Shown: positions 9,973 to 22,574, counted from the first letter of the stretch. The stretch is DNA of 64,000 nt from Solen grandis (GCA_021229015.1 CM037792.1:44211880-44275879); one strand, 5' to 3'. Notes: generated by a model not told the origin, from the letters alone. Numbers and translations: made by a program.

Positions 9973-10540
9973 AGATTTAGAACGTTTTAAACGTCTTATC
10001 CATGACAGGCTGATATACTAGACAAAATATTTGATCATGATCTTATTAATAGTAAACTGTTGTCAAGCATGCATTTATAATACTGACAAGCATACTTCAT
10101 TGTAACACTTCACTTAAGCAATCACCTAGGTTAATTTACCGGGGTATATTGAGAGCCGCTCAAACTAGTAGATATGTCAGTTAATCTTTTATCTGAGTTT
10201 AAAGGAAGTCAACGGTGTAAACATTCGTAAAATATGCAAATATTAACTAATTTTCTAACACTGCTGCTACATAACCAATAATGTCTAACATCTTATTATA
10301 ATATATATCTTCCTGTGATCTCTCTCTCTTTCTCTCTGAAAGTGTTTTTGTTTTCAATTTACATTTATTTAAATGTTATTTGCATATAAATTACATACTA
10401 TATCCAAAATTAATGGGGAAGAGCAACATGTCTTCCTCCAACTCTTATTTCACGGTACATATCGCTCCAATTCACCACTGATCATTTGTTGTTTTGTTGT
10501 TGTTGTTGTTGTTGTTTTTTCTTTCTTTTTTTTCCATTTC

Positions 10541-10542
<2 letters not shown>
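9973..10542. other. AT-rich non-coding stretch
   Basis: Short CT and TGT tracts, no gene seen. Confidence 0.5.

Positions 10543-10585
<43 letters not shown>
10543..10585. repeat. (GT)n microsatellite
   Basis: About 21 GT dinucleotides followed by a G run. Confidence 0.95.
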
Positions 10586-10804
10586 GGGGGGATGGGGTAC
10601 ATAAAATGCCTTACTAGCCAACCACTAGATTATGCCTGGGTCGTATAACTGCAATCGTTTTTTTTTTTCTTTTTTTTTACACACGGATTAGAAAAAATAA
10701 TCAATAATAAACTCGGACCTCTTATTTAGTTTTAACTTATATTTACAAAATACACCAACACAATACACTGTAAATATGCAAATGACAAAAATCTGGTCAC
10801 AAGT

Positions 10805-13800
10805 GTCTACGACTTAGATAAATGTCATCCTGTTTAGTACATCCACGACTTAGATAAATGTCATCCTGTTCAGTACATCCACGACTTAGATAAATGTCAT
10901 CCTGTTCAGTACATCAACGACTTAGATAAATGTCATCCTGTTCAGTACATCAACGACTTAGATAAATGTCATCCTGTTCAGTACATCCACGACTTAGATA
11001 AATGTCATCCTGTTCAGTACATCCACGACTTAGATAAATGTCATCCTGTTTAGTACATCCACGACTTAGATAAATGTCATCCTGTTCAGTACATCCACGA
11101 CTTAGATAAATGTCATCCTGTTCAGTACATCCACGACTTAGATAAATGTCATCCTGTTCAGTACATCCATGACTTAGATAAATGTCATCCTGTTCAGTAC
11201 ATCCACGACTTAGATAAATGTCATCCTGTTCAGTACATCCACGACTTAGATAAATGTCATCCTGTTCAGTACATCCATGACTTAGATAAATGTCATCCTG
11301 TTCAGTACATCCACGACTTAGATAAATGTCATCCTGTTCAGTACATCCATGACTTAGATAAATGTCATCCTGTTCAGTACATCCATGATAAATGTCATCC
11401 TGTTCAGTACATCCATGACTTAGATAAATGACATCCTGTTCAGTACATCCACGACTTAGATAAATGTCATCCTGTTCAGTACATCCACGACTTAGATAAA
11501 TGTCATCCTGTTCAGTACATCCATGACTTAGATAAATGTCATCCTGTTAAGTACATCCATGACTTAGATAAATGTCATCCTGTTCAGTACATCCATGACT
11601 TAGATAAATGTCATCCTGTTCAGTACATCCACGACTTAGATAAATGTCATCCTGTTCAGTACATCCATGACTTAGATAAATGTCATCCTGTTCAGTACAT
11701 CCATGACTTAGATAAATGTCATCCTGTTCAGTACATCCATGATAAATGTCATCCTGTTCAGTACATCCATGACTTAGATAAATGTCATCCTGTTCAGTAC
11801 ATCCACGACTTAGATAAATGTCATCCTGTTCAGTACATCCATGACTTAGATAAATGTCATCCTGTTCAGTACATCCATGACTTAGATAAATGTCATCCTG
11901 TTCAGTACATCCACGACTTAGATAAATGTCATCCTGTTCAGTACATCCACGACTTAGATAAATGTCATCCTGTTCAGTACATCCATGACTTAGATAAATG
12001 TCATCCTGTTCAGTACATCCACGACTTAGATAAATGTCATCCTGTTCAGTACATCCACGACTTAGATAAATGTCATCCTGTTCAGTACAAGCACGACTTA
12101 GATAAATGTCATCCTGTTCAGTACATCCACGACTTAGATAAATGTCATCCTGTTCAGTACATCCACGACTTAGATAAATGTCATCCTGTTCAGTACATCC
12201 ATGACTTAGATAAATGTCATCCTGTTCAGTACATCCACGACTTAGATAAATGTCATCCTGTTCAGTACATCCACGACTTAGATAAATGTCATCCTGTTCA
12301 GTACATCCACGACTTAGATAAATGTCATCCTGTTCAGTATGATAAATGTCATCCTGTTCAGTACATCCATGACTTAGATAAATGACATCCTGTTCAGTAC
12401 ATCCACGACTTAGATAAATGTCATCCTGTTCAGTACATCCATGATAAATGTCATCCTGTTCAGTACATCCGTGACTTAGATAAATGTCATCCTGTTCAGT
12501 ACATCCACGACTTAGATAAATGTCATCCTGTTCAGTACATCCACGACTTAGATAAATGTCATCCTGTTCAGTACATCCACGACTTAGATAAATGTCATCC
12601 TGTTCAGTACATCCGTGACTTAGATAAATGTCATCCTGTTCAGTACATCCATGACTTAGATAAATGACATCCTGTTCAGTACATCCACGACTTAGATAAA
12701 TGTCATCCTGTTCAGTACATCCATGATAAATGTCATCCTGTTCAGTACATCCGTGACTTAGATAAATGTCATCCTGTTCAGTACATCCACGACTTAGATA
12801 AATGTCATCCTGTTCAGTACATCCATGACTTAGATAAATGTCATCCTGTTCAGTACATCCATGACTTAGATAAATGTCATCCTGTTCAGTACATCCACGA
12901 CTTAGATAAATGTCATCCTGTTCAGTACATCCATGACTTAGATAAATGTCATCCTGTTCAGTACATCCACGACTTAGATAAATGTCATCCTTTTCAGTAC
13001 ATCCACGACTTAGATAAATGTCATCCTGTTCAGTACATCCATGACTTAGATAAATGTCATCCTTTCAGTACATCCATGACTTAGATAAATGTCATCCTGT
13101 TCAGTACATCCACGACTTAGATAAATGTCATCCTGTTCAGTACATCCATGACTTAGATAAATGTCATCCTGTTCAGTACATCCACGACTTAGATAAATGT
13201 CATCCTTTTCAGTACATCCATGACTTAGATAAATGTCATCCTGTTCAGTACATCCACGACTTAGATAAATGTCATCCTATTCAGTACATCCATGACTTAG
13301 ATAAATGTCATCCTGTTCAGTACATCCATGACTTAGATAAATGTCATCCTGTTCAGTACATCCATGACTTAGATAAATGTCATCCTGTTCAGTACATCCA
13401 TGACTTAGATAAATGTCATCCTGTTCAGTACATCCACGACTTAGATAAATGTCATCCTGTTCAGTACATCCATGACTTAGATAAATGTCATCCTGTTCAG
13501 TACATCCACGACTTAGATAAATGGCATCCTGTTCAGTACATCCATGACTTAGATAAATGTCATCCTGTTCAGTACATCTACGACTTAGATAAATGTCATC
13601 CTGTTCAGTACATCCAGACTTAGATAAATGTCATCCTGTTCAGTACATCCATGACTTAGAAATGTCAGAAAATGTCATCCTGTTCAGTACATCCACGACT
13701 TAGATAAATGTCATCCTGTTCAGTACATCCACGACTTAGATAAATGTCATCCTGTTCAGTACATCCAGACTTAGATAAATGTCATCCTGTTCAGTACATC

Positions 13801-15417
13801 CATGACTTAGATAAATGTCATCCTGTTCAGTACATCCATGACTTAGATAAATGTCATCCTGTTCAGTACATCCATGACTTAGATAAATGTCATCCTGTTC
13901 AGTACATCCATGACTTAGATAAATGTCATCCTGTTCAGTACATCCAGACTTAGATAAATGTCATCCTTACGACTTAGATAAATGTCATCCTGTTCAGTAC
14001 ATCCACGACTTAGATAAATGTCATCCTGTTCAGTACATCCACGACTTAGATAAATGTCATCCTGTTCAGTACATCCACGACTTAGATAAATGTCATCCTG
14101 TTCAGTACATCCACGACTTAGATAAATGTCATCCTGTTCAGTACATCCACGACTTAGATAAATGTCATCCTGTTCAGTACATCCATGACTTAGATAAATG
14201 TCATCCTGTTCAGTACATCCACGACTTAGATAAATGTCATCCTGTTCAGTACATCCATGACTTAGATAAATGTCATCCTGTTCAGTACATCCATGATAAA
14301 TGTCATCCTGTTCAGTACATCCATGACTTAGATAAATGCATCCTGTTCAGTACATCCACACTTAGATAAATGTCATCCTGTTCAGTACATCAATGACTTA
14401 GATAAATGTCATCCTGTTCAGTACATCCATGATTAAATGTCATCCTGTTCAGTACATCCATGACTTAGATAAATGACATCCTGTTCAGTACATCCACACT
14501 AGATAAATGTCATCCTGTTCAGTACATCCAATGATAAATGTCATCCTGTTCAGTACATCCCGACTTAGATAAATGTCATCCTGTTCAGTACATCCACGAC
14601 TTAGATAAATGTCATCCTGTTCAGTACATCCACGACTTAGATAAATGTCATCCTGTTCAGTACATCCACGACTTAGATAAATGTCATCCTGTTCAGTACA
14701 TCAATGACTTAGATAAATGTCATCCTGTTCAGTACATCCATGATAAATGTCATCCTGTTCAGTACATCCATGACTTAGATAAATGACATCCTGTTCAGTA
14801 CATCCACGACTTAGATAAATGTCATCCTGTTCAGTACATCCACGACTTAGACAAATGACATCCTGATCAGGACATCCACGACTTAGATAAATGTCATCCT
14901 GTTCAGTACATCAATGACTTAGATAAATGTCATCCTGTTCAGTACATCCAGACTTAGATAAATGTCATCCTGTTCAGTACATCCAGACTTAGATAAATGT
15001 CATCCTGTTCAGTACATCCATGACTTAGATAAATGTCATCCTGTTCAGTACATCCACGACTTAGATAAATGTCATCCTGTTCAGTACATCCATGATAAAT
15101 GTCATCCTGTTCAGTACATCCGTGACTTAGATAAATGTCATCCTGTTCAGTACATCCACGACTTAGATAAATGTCATCCTGTTCAGTACATCCACGACTT
15201 AGATAAATGTCATCCTGTTCAGTACATCCATGATAAATGTCATCCTGTTCAGTACATCCGTGAATTAGATAAATGTCATCCTGTTCAGTACATCCACGAC
15301 TTAGATAAATGTCATCCTGTTCAGTACATCCATGACTTAGATAAATGTCATCCTGTTCAGTACATCCATGACTTAGATAAATGTCATCCTGTTCAATACA
15401 TCCAGATAAATTCATCC
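10805..15417. repeat. 36-bp minisatellite array, about 4.6 kb
   Basis: Unit: ACGACTTAGATAAATG then TCATCCTGTTCAGTACATCC, 36 bp, repeated about 128 times. A 30-bp variant lacking six bases (ATGATAAATG start) recurs at 11385, 11739, 12441, 12723, 15092 and 15230, among other places. Point variants include ACG/ATG/CCGTG at the unit start and GACAT for GTCAT. Single-base indels cluster after about 13.6 kb. Because 36 and 30 are multiples of three, one frame per strand stays open for long stretches (12-residue periodic peptides). Stops (TAG, TGA, TAA) and frameshifts interrupt both, so I do not call a protein. Confidence 0.97.
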
Positions 15418-16537
15418 TGTTAAAAAACCTTAACCTTTTAAACCTGTGTTACAGTTATTATTATGTTGTTTTTTAAAACTTATCTGCACTTTAGATATAA
15501 CAGTATATCCATTTTTCTTTCCTTCAATACATCATTCTAATACTGAATTTATTAGAGACCCTCTGTACATAATAACCCACCTGTTTAAAGCATCCTGGCT
15601 AATCAAATATACGTTTAGCTTTCATTTAGAAGTAACCAGCTTTAACCAACATTAAACGGTTTTGTTTTTTTCTTCATACATTCCTTCTAAGACCGAACCG
15701 CATGAGTCAGGTTTGAGTGTAGCCTACATGAAAAAATCAAGAAATAATATTTTGTGAGAAACTTTATTTCCAAGTTTTAAGATAGTCTTACTTGATCTGA
15801 CATGTGTTATGAGATAATCGATTAATCCAAAAATCTATATAATATACATATGTATATGTCAGTAGATATTTGATTAATCTTAAAATTTACTGATGATTCT
15901 GTAGTGCGTAATCAAAACTCTTGAGCCATTGTTCTTTTCTCTTTCTTTTAAACCTTTGGCATCTCTGGTTTAAATCAAACACCTATTAAACAAAGATTGG
16001 AAACAAGTCTAAATTTCACAAAACCACGTAACAAATTGTCCAATTATCGCAAAGTCACGTCTTTAAATACATTGTATCTTCTTTTCTATCAAAAATATAT
16101 GAAAGTAAATTATACCGTATTTTAGAACATAACATAACCATGAAAATAAACTTTTTTAAATAAGTCAACAAATCAAAATGTTTCATGTAAAATAGAAAAG
16201 TACCTGTATTTTGGTAGCTATGTAAATTGGGTTGTTTTTCTGCTACACTAGTTGAACATAAATCATAATCTAACAAATCTTTTAGAATAAATCAAACTGA
16301 AAATAATTCCTTGCAGTAGATAAATTATTATTTTATGATATGGTTACATTTCCATACCTTTTTGAAAGTGTGCAAGATTCATTGATTTGCTGAGTGCTAA
16401 ACAATATTTTCCACTAGGTTAAATTTAAAGGGGTTTCATATTTCTGTTGATTAAATTTGTCTGTCAGTGCAGATATTATATGCGGTGTCATACAGTAATG
16501 TAGCACTTTGCTACAAAAGGATAAACCAGCCCAAGAA
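15418..16537. other. AT-rich non-coding stretch
   Basis: No gene or repeat recognised. The short open frames are AT-rich and of unremarkable composition. Confidence 0.5.
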
Positions 16538-16785
16538 GCCGAGTATCTAGATCGTCTGTACCGAAATCCAAAATCGAAAGCTCGTGGGTTCGATTCCCAT
16601 GATCGACTCATCAAATCAAATGGTACTGGTCATGATAGCTCTTTGCTTTTGTGCTTAGTATAAAAGGGTATTCCAGGACTAGTTCGCCCTGTGACTGCAC
16701 TTGTATGCCACGTGATATTGCAGTGTGGCAGCACTAAATGCGTCTCATGTAGACAGAGTCAATGATGTAGGTGGCACGTTTTGTA
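16538..16785 (+). mobile_element. SINE, degenerate copy
   Basis: The B box GGTTCGATTCC is intact but the A-box region is eroded. The body retains ggtactggtcatgatagctc, tattccaggactag and gcagcactaaatgcgtctc. Same family as 7405-7660. Confidence 0.65.
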
Positions 16786-16924
16786 ATTTTCACCATCCTT
16801 GGTGCCCAGGCTATTTATAATGTTTTTAATAAATCATGGTGGCGACGATGAATTTCCACAAGCAAGTGCACTATTTGATGATACCATGATAATGTATGTC
16901 TGCTTTCAACTTTTGCTTCGAAAA

Positions 16925-16952
<28 letters not shown>
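16925..16952. repeat. (GT)n microsatellite
   Basis: An uninterrupted GT run. Confidence 0.95.
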
Positions 16953-16956
<4 letters not shown>

Positions 16957-16965
16957 TGTCAATTA

Positions 16966-17062
16966 TTTCTTACCGTTGGTAAAAGAAATCCAGCTACAGT
17001 GCTACATTTCGTTTTCGGTAGGTCTACAAGGGCTGGAATCACTGCAGATTGTAACATAGGTA
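16966..17062 (+). pseudogene. Decayed duplicate of the exon at 17273-17326
   Basis: The segment resembles 17205-17330: a gctacatttcgttttcggtag acceptor region, then GTCTACAAGGGCTGG and a donor-like GTAACA. The exon-like part is about 10 bp shorter, has lost the Cys codons and runs into TAG just before the donor. It appears to be an older tandem duplicate about 255 bp upstream of the intact copy. Confidence 0.4.
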
Positions 17063-17102
17063 ACATTACTATTTAATGTATGTTTAGGGACCGTGTTTAC
17101 TG

Positions 17103-17111
17103 TCTCCTCTC

Positions 17112-17148
<37 letters not shown>
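17103..17148. repeat. (CT)n microsatellite
   Basis: A nearly pure CT run between the two exon copies. Confidence 0.9.
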
Positions 17149-17151
<3 letters not shown>

Positions 17152-17272
17152 GAAGTAGCCAAAACTACTCTGGCACATAGATTTATGTTGAATTACATGT
17201 ATCTATGTTTTACCATTGGTAATTGTAATTGTATTGCTGTTTTACCACCGCAGTTCTACATTTTGTTTTCAG

Positions 17273-17326
17273 TAGGTCTGCAAGGACTGGCATGTCAGTA
17301 TGGGAGTAATGCTGATTGTGACTCAG
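17273..17326 (+). CDS. Candidate small Cys-rich exon, phase 1-1
   Basis: The acceptor ttttgttttcAG is textbook; the donor is GTATCA. The 54-bp frame encodes GLQGLACQYGSNADCDS with two Cys in a C-x6-N-A-D-C arrangement typical of small Cys-rich extracellular modules. Phase 1 at both ends matches the candidate exon at 17763-17810. The family is not recognised. Confidence 0.4.
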
Positions 17327-17524
17327 GTATCACCATTAGTTGAAGCATGCATTCTAATTCTATATAAACAGATACATTTTGTTGCATACAAATTGACTTA
17401 CACCTATGGTTATCTACTGTATTATTTTTAAATTATAGAACCTAACTCTTAGTATATTTGTGTCCTTATTAACTGTATGTGCACCATTTAGCGTTTGCGT
17501 ATATTTATAATGCTCTACGGATGA

Positions 17525-17550
17525 TCTCTCTCTCTCTCTCTCTCTCTCTG
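17525..17550. repeat. (CT)n microsatellite
   Basis: A CT run. Confidence 0.9.
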
Positions 17551-17762
17551 GCCACTTTCTATACTTTAGTCACTTCTCAAATCAATACTTACGAATCCCT
17601 CCATTTTTTACAAGCTGATATTTCATTTGACAAAGTGATCATCGTATCAACATAATCTGTACAATATTTCCATAACTTTTTTCCTTAATCATTTGATTCT
17701 GTGAAATTAGTGTTAACAGGCTTACATTTCCTGTTGATGATGTAATAAATGTTAATCTGTAG

Positions 17763-17810
17763 ATTTAATTGTTGATTGTCCGACTGTGCCCCGGTATCTG
17801 GTTAATTGTG
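17763..17810 (+). CDS. Candidate small Cys-containing exon, phase 1-1
   Basis: A 48-bp frame between acceptor atctgtAG and donor GTGAGG, entered and left in phase 1, encoding LIVDCPTVPRYLVNC. It could follow the exon at 17273-17326 in the same gene. It is short, so chance is a real alternative. Confidence 0.35.
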
Positions 17811-17869
17811 GTGAGGAACTGTAGGAACTCTCACTCAATTATGAAAAGTCCTTTTGTGATTAATGAAAT

Positions 17870-19361
17870 TTTATTTTTTTCTTTAAATTTTTTTTTCTGT
17901 GGCAATCCACAAATTTAAATAACAACAATAATATAGTCCGTGAAAACACAGTAGCATATAATAATAATAATGATGGTTATCCACATAAATGTCCGTGAAA
18001 TCACAGTAAAAATTAATATCAAATATTAGTTAATAAGCAGGCCCGGATTCACCGGGGGGGCCGAGGGGGCCTTGCCCCCCCCCCCCCCCGCTGCCCTGGT
18101 TATACTTTTTTTTTCTAGGCTATAAAATCCATTGATTACATAATGTCTGAGCTGTCTAGAGGAAATCCCCATCGTTGGGCCCCCATACTGAACCAACCGC
18201 AAAACCACCTGACCAGCCAGACTCCTATTGTCTTATGGCCCCCTGCTGTTAATGTGTATAGGTAATCCGAATCGGCAGTCATCCATGACTGAGTGATAAG
18301 CATGTGTTTAGGGTACTGTGTGTGCAAATTGATTGACACGTTCACTGATTCACAGGCTATTGTCGAGTGATACATAAGGACATCTCGTCTGCCGAGCGAT
18401 CTAATGATTGAAGAAAAATAGGCAATTACAAAAACTTTATATCAGTAAAACTATTCTAGACAGGTGATGTTTAGGAAATAGCATAAAAATCGATTTGTAT
18501 AAAATTAGCCACTAAAAACAACAACTAAGTTGAACATTAAAATGTAATTGCTATCGAAATATTTTCACTAGAGCCCAAAGAAGTTATTGATTTAACAAAT
18601 AACTTTTGACTAAATCTAATCAACGAAATTTTAAATTCACTTTTCTCTACATCTATAAAATTTTAAATCTTGAATTAAAAGCGGACAATTTAACTGCCAG
18701 GTTGATGAACTTTCAGGTATGAAAAAATGTTTTGGAAAAAAAAAATAAAAAGCTATTCTGCGGGGAAGATGCATACCTATCGCTAGCCATGTAAATTAAA
18801 CTTTATCAGAAATGGGTTGTGTTTCTAAATGTCATCAGCTATACTTTTTTTACATAACTTGTAGGTATTATTTAAACGAAGCAGTTAAATTCTTCTTAAC
18901 TAACTCTCTCAATATATAAATACAAAAAGTAGGTCTATACATCATTATGTTCACGTTTCTTATTATTTACGAATAAAATAATAATAATTATTATAAAATA
19001 TGTTATTTTAGATTTATGAATATAATTAAAAAATGAAATTTAAATTGTTAACTGCCATATTTTGGGACAATGTATGTGTAGATTATGATTACTAATTCAA
19101 ATCAAATCCAGGTAATCAGTTATTGTTCAATGTTACTGATAAGTCAGTGAATACTAATGCACAGAATACACAATTTATGTGCAAAATAAAACGGATATTA
19201 AAGATTTTATATTAAATATCAACATCTATTGTTTGTTTTGTCACTGATTAAACACTTAGAAAAACCAAAATGTTTCAACTAAAACTAAAAATGTACAAAA
19301 AAAAAGATAAAAAAAGGGGCCCACACCTACCCTATAACGTGCGCCTGATTTTTTTTCTGAG
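17870..19361. other. AT-rich stretch with a G/C-run element end
   Basis: Mostly AT-rich. At about 18039-18092 there is CAGGCCCGGATTCACC followed by G and C runs, which resembles one end of a hAT-type element, but I found no matching inverted end. No coding frame is supported before 19362. Confidence 0.4.
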
Positions 19362-19597
19362 AATTTCTGTGTGAAGACTGCTTCCAGATCGACAATTTGA
19401 CAGCCAATATCATTAAGGTCGAACCTATTCCCTTCCACAATCTTGACAAAATGATAATGTTTAACGTGAACAATTTTTTCTCAGTCTTTGACAAAACTTT
19501 CTTTTATGCTGTTGAGTCAAAAACTAATGATCACAAGTCACTTTTTGTGGGGGTTCAGGAAACCCTTATTAAATATTTTATGCCAGTTTGTGAATGA
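19362..19597 (+). CDS. Candidate terminal coding exon, unknown product
   Basis: A pyrimidine tract (gattttttttctgAG) is followed by an open frame entered in phase 1. The in-frame stop directly precedes the acceptor, and 77 codons run to TGA at 19595-19597. The peptide has balanced composition with FLCEDCFQIDNL near its start, FHNLDKMIMFNVNNFF in the middle and KYFMPVCE at the end. That is unlike the low-complexity frames around it. I do not recognise the family. It could be the last exon of a host gene or of a transposase, and no polyadenylation signal was spotted nearby. Confidence 0.4.
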
Positions 19598-19831
19598 AAA
19601 TACAAGATAAGCCCGTATTTCTTACCCGGAAGAAGTAATGCCCTTTCAGTAATATCAGTGTCCCCACCACCACCACCAGCGCTTCCATCTCCCCCACCGT
19701 TATTTTTATTTTATTTATTTTTGATCGGGGCCTGTAAATGCAATTGTAATCAAATTTATACGATTGCACAGCAGTTATTCAATAACATGACTTTGCGCCG
19801 GTAAAAGATAACATTATATCGCTCAATGCTT

Positions 19832-20705
19832 AAGGCTCGGTCCCACTTGGCATTTTTTTTTTTTTTTTTGCCTCGGGGATGGGATGCATACGCACTCCCG
19901 ATGGAAATAGTGTCGCGAGCCACGTGGAGTCATCGGGAGGCCTCGGGTGTACTGCAAAAAGAATTCATTGAAATTTTCCCGATGTGTTCTCGAAGTTTTA
20001 TCGGGAAAACAAGCCGGGGAAATATCCGCAGAGAAGCTCCGGTCAGCATTCACGGAGCTTCCGCGATTTTTTTCCTCCGATGAATCCCCGATGCGTCTGT
20101 GATGACTCGCCGAAGTATCAGGGGGGCATTCGGGGATATTAGGCGGCCTTTCTGTGACACATTCCCGATATTAAAAAAAAAAAAAATGGCAAGGGCTGAA
20201 AAGCGCACCCAGAAATTAGTTTCTGTTTTGGCCAGTCTTAGACTGAGACGGTCAAAAAGGCCATTGGACATTGCTTAGGGCATCCCCTTAAACCCCCCCC
20301 CCCCCCCCCCCCAAAAAAGTCTTTCTTGACTTTGTCGCTAAATTCCACCATAAAATTTTCATACTCTCAATAATCTTCCCCGAGACACGTAGGATGGTTC
20401 GCAAGATCCCATTATCTACGGGGATATTCCCCCGATGATGTTACAAACTCAGTGAAACTCTGGGACACCTTCGCCGATCATCGGAGGAGGTCCCCCGGTG
20501 CTTTTCCGAACATCGGGACTCAAGGCTATTGTGTCATAGCCGAAACAACAGTGAATGTTCAACGGACCAATCCCGAAGCCTAATAATTGCCATTTTTCAA
20601 CGGACTGCTCAGTCTTTTTTTGGCTCAAACATCGGGAGCCATCGGTAGAAAAAAAATGTTTATTTCCACATCACCGATTTTTTTTCCCAGTGGGACCTAG
20701 GCCTT
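19832..20705. mobile_element. GC-rich TIR DNA transposon, non-autonomous
   Basis: The left end AAGGCTCGGTCCCACTTGG is mirrored by the right end CCAGTGGGACCTAGGCCTT, giving an 874-bp element with roughly 19-bp imperfect terminal inverted repeats. The interior is clearly more GC-rich than its flanks and full of CGGGGA/TCCCCG motifs. The flanking TTA and TCA are not an exact duplication, so the superfamily is left open. It carries one short basic frame at 20186-20278. Confidence 0.6.
20186..20278 (+). CDS. Short basic peptide frame inside the TIR transposon
   Basis: An ATG preceded by an A run opens 30 codons beginning MARAEKRTQKLVSVLASLRL and ending RRSKRPLDIA. Rich in Arg/Lys with a Leu-spaced stretch. 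It may be the N-terminal remnant of the element's protein; alternatively it is chance. Confidence 0.25.
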   Translation: MARAEKRTQKLVSVLASLRLRRSKRPLDIA

Positions 20706-20747
20706 CAAGTTTCAAATATATCGGATTTAAAAACAACAACAAAAACC

Positions 20748-20847
20748 NNNNNNNNNNNNNNNNNNNNNNNNNNNNNNNNNNNNNNNNNNNNNNNNNNNNN
20801 NNNNNNNNNNNNNNNNNNNNNNNNNNNNNNNNNNNNNNNNNNNNNNN
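20748..20847. other. Assembly gap, 100 N
   Basis: Exactly 100 N, a conventional scaffold gap of unknown true size. It begins 42 bp after the TIR transposon. Confidence 0.98.
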
Positions 20848-22240
20848 GTTTAAACACCCTGCCTATGACGGATGACAATCGAGAGAGGTGTCGTAGACCT
20901 TTTCACTCCGAAATGAAACGTAAACCCACGTAAATCAACGAGCACTTCCTGAACAACTAATTTACATGCTGGTGTAAAATGTAACTCATTGTGCATTGCG
21001 AGATAAGCATACATTTGAGAATTCTCCCAGTCACTAACTGGTCAATTCTTTACTTTTGTACAAAGAAACGATTAAACTATCTAGTACGTTATATTTCAAG
21101 GCGATCTCCGTGTGTATTCGTCAGCAATTCAAAAATCGGTTTTTTTTTTCTAGATTTTCTAATGTTAACTATGTCTGTTTCATCCTGTCGATTTTTCTGG
21201 AAATATTAATAATGTTGCATCCTATAATGTCACACAGTGTTTCAACACACAAGTTTCTGTCAAGATCGGTTATGATGAATGTTAGACCAAATACATCTTT
21301 AAGTCTTTTCAACGATTACGTAGAGTCAGCAGCAAGTCTTATTACAAAATTATTTTCATACTGATATCATCGCCGTATGTTAAACTAATAGAAAAATTAA
21401 GGAAACACGGCGTTCATTTATTTCAATAAAAAATTATTCATAACACGTTTGTGGTCGAGAATGAAAAAAAGAAACGCAGAGTAGAGTTTTATGTCTGATT
21501 GGAGGACTGTATCAGGCGTATTTGGAGTATATTAGTGGGGGACAAAATGAATTATCTCTTTAAATCTCTCTCTTAAAATGGGATGTTACTCATCATATGT
21601 AATTAACAACAAAGTCGGGAGATACAATCAAGAATGCTGCTTCTGAGGTTAGTGTTACATGTTTGTTAGCCTGCGTTTCTTTTTTTCTCTCATGTTAGTT
21701 GTAGAATTAAACCGCAAATCAGGAAATATACGCTTCAGCAAGTATTGATTTGATGACGAAGTTCTAAGCCTTCACGATATATGTCCTGATTAACGCGAAT
21801 TACGGAATTTTGTACCTAGTTAAAACGTCTCAAAACACTTCTAATGATCTAATTACGTTTGTCTCATGTGTGGGTGCTTTATGCTGAAATGTGGGTGATG
21901 ACCGGTCTTGTTCATGTATCATATTCGAGATGGTTATTGAAACATCGTCTCTGGAGACAGAAAACAGTGTAATTCACCGCAGTGCAATAGCGTGTTGTTT
22001 TGTCTTTCTTTCAACGTAATTACTTTTCAAAATGAATGATAACAAAAAATATCATTTAAAATTAAATTATTATAATACCAATTCTCAAAAATCATTTTTT
22101 TTTTGGTATTGAAATAGACAGCTCAACATTGTTTATGTTGAAAAATAGTCATTGAATTTTATATTGTCTTGCAAATTCATTGGCCTCGACTTGAAAGTAG
22201 TTACTGCCTTTACTTAATATATTTAGCTCCTGAACGCTGT
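20848..22240. other. AT-rich non-coding stretch
   Basis: No gene recognised. Short frames near 20991-21364 have no family features. Confidence 0.45.
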
Positions 22241-22402
22241 ACGGTAGATCGGTAGTTCTCCTCAGGTGCCTCTACTTGCGGTAGATCGGTAGTTCTTCAC
22301 TTGTGCCTTTGCGGTAGATCGGTAGTTCTCCCCTGGGCCTTGCAATAGATTGGTAGTTTCCCCAGGTGCCTCTACTTGCGGTAGATCGGTTCCCAGATGT
22401 CT
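22241..22402. repeat. Short minisatellite, about five 31-38 bp units
   Basis: Units begin CGGTAGATCGGTAGTTC and end near GTGCCTCTACTTG. Spacing varies, so it is an irregular array. Confidence 0.8.
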
Positions 22403-22574
22403 CTATGCACCCGGAATCTTCCTTCACCAGGAGCGCTTTGTTTACGCCGAAATACGAGCTAAAAACTATATAAGTATTGAATATCGAGCTTGAAGCAACC
22501 AAATTAAGACCAACCGCGCCCTGCTACCGTATTGAGAGTGTGATAAACGTTGAGATCGTCAATAATCGCTACGA

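Noticed and set aside
10805..15417. CRISPR array
   Set aside because: Units are contiguous with no unique spacers; this is a eukaryotic minisatellite.
13054..15423. Long frames encoding 12-residue repeats (plus and minus) as a repeat protein gene
   Set aside because: They arise because the 36-bp unit is a multiple of three. Stops and frameshifts occur in both open frames elsewhere in the array, and no non-repetitive protein sequence flanks them.
18039..18092. hAT transposon
   Set aside because: One end-like sequence only; no inverted partner or 8-bp duplication found in the neighbourhood.
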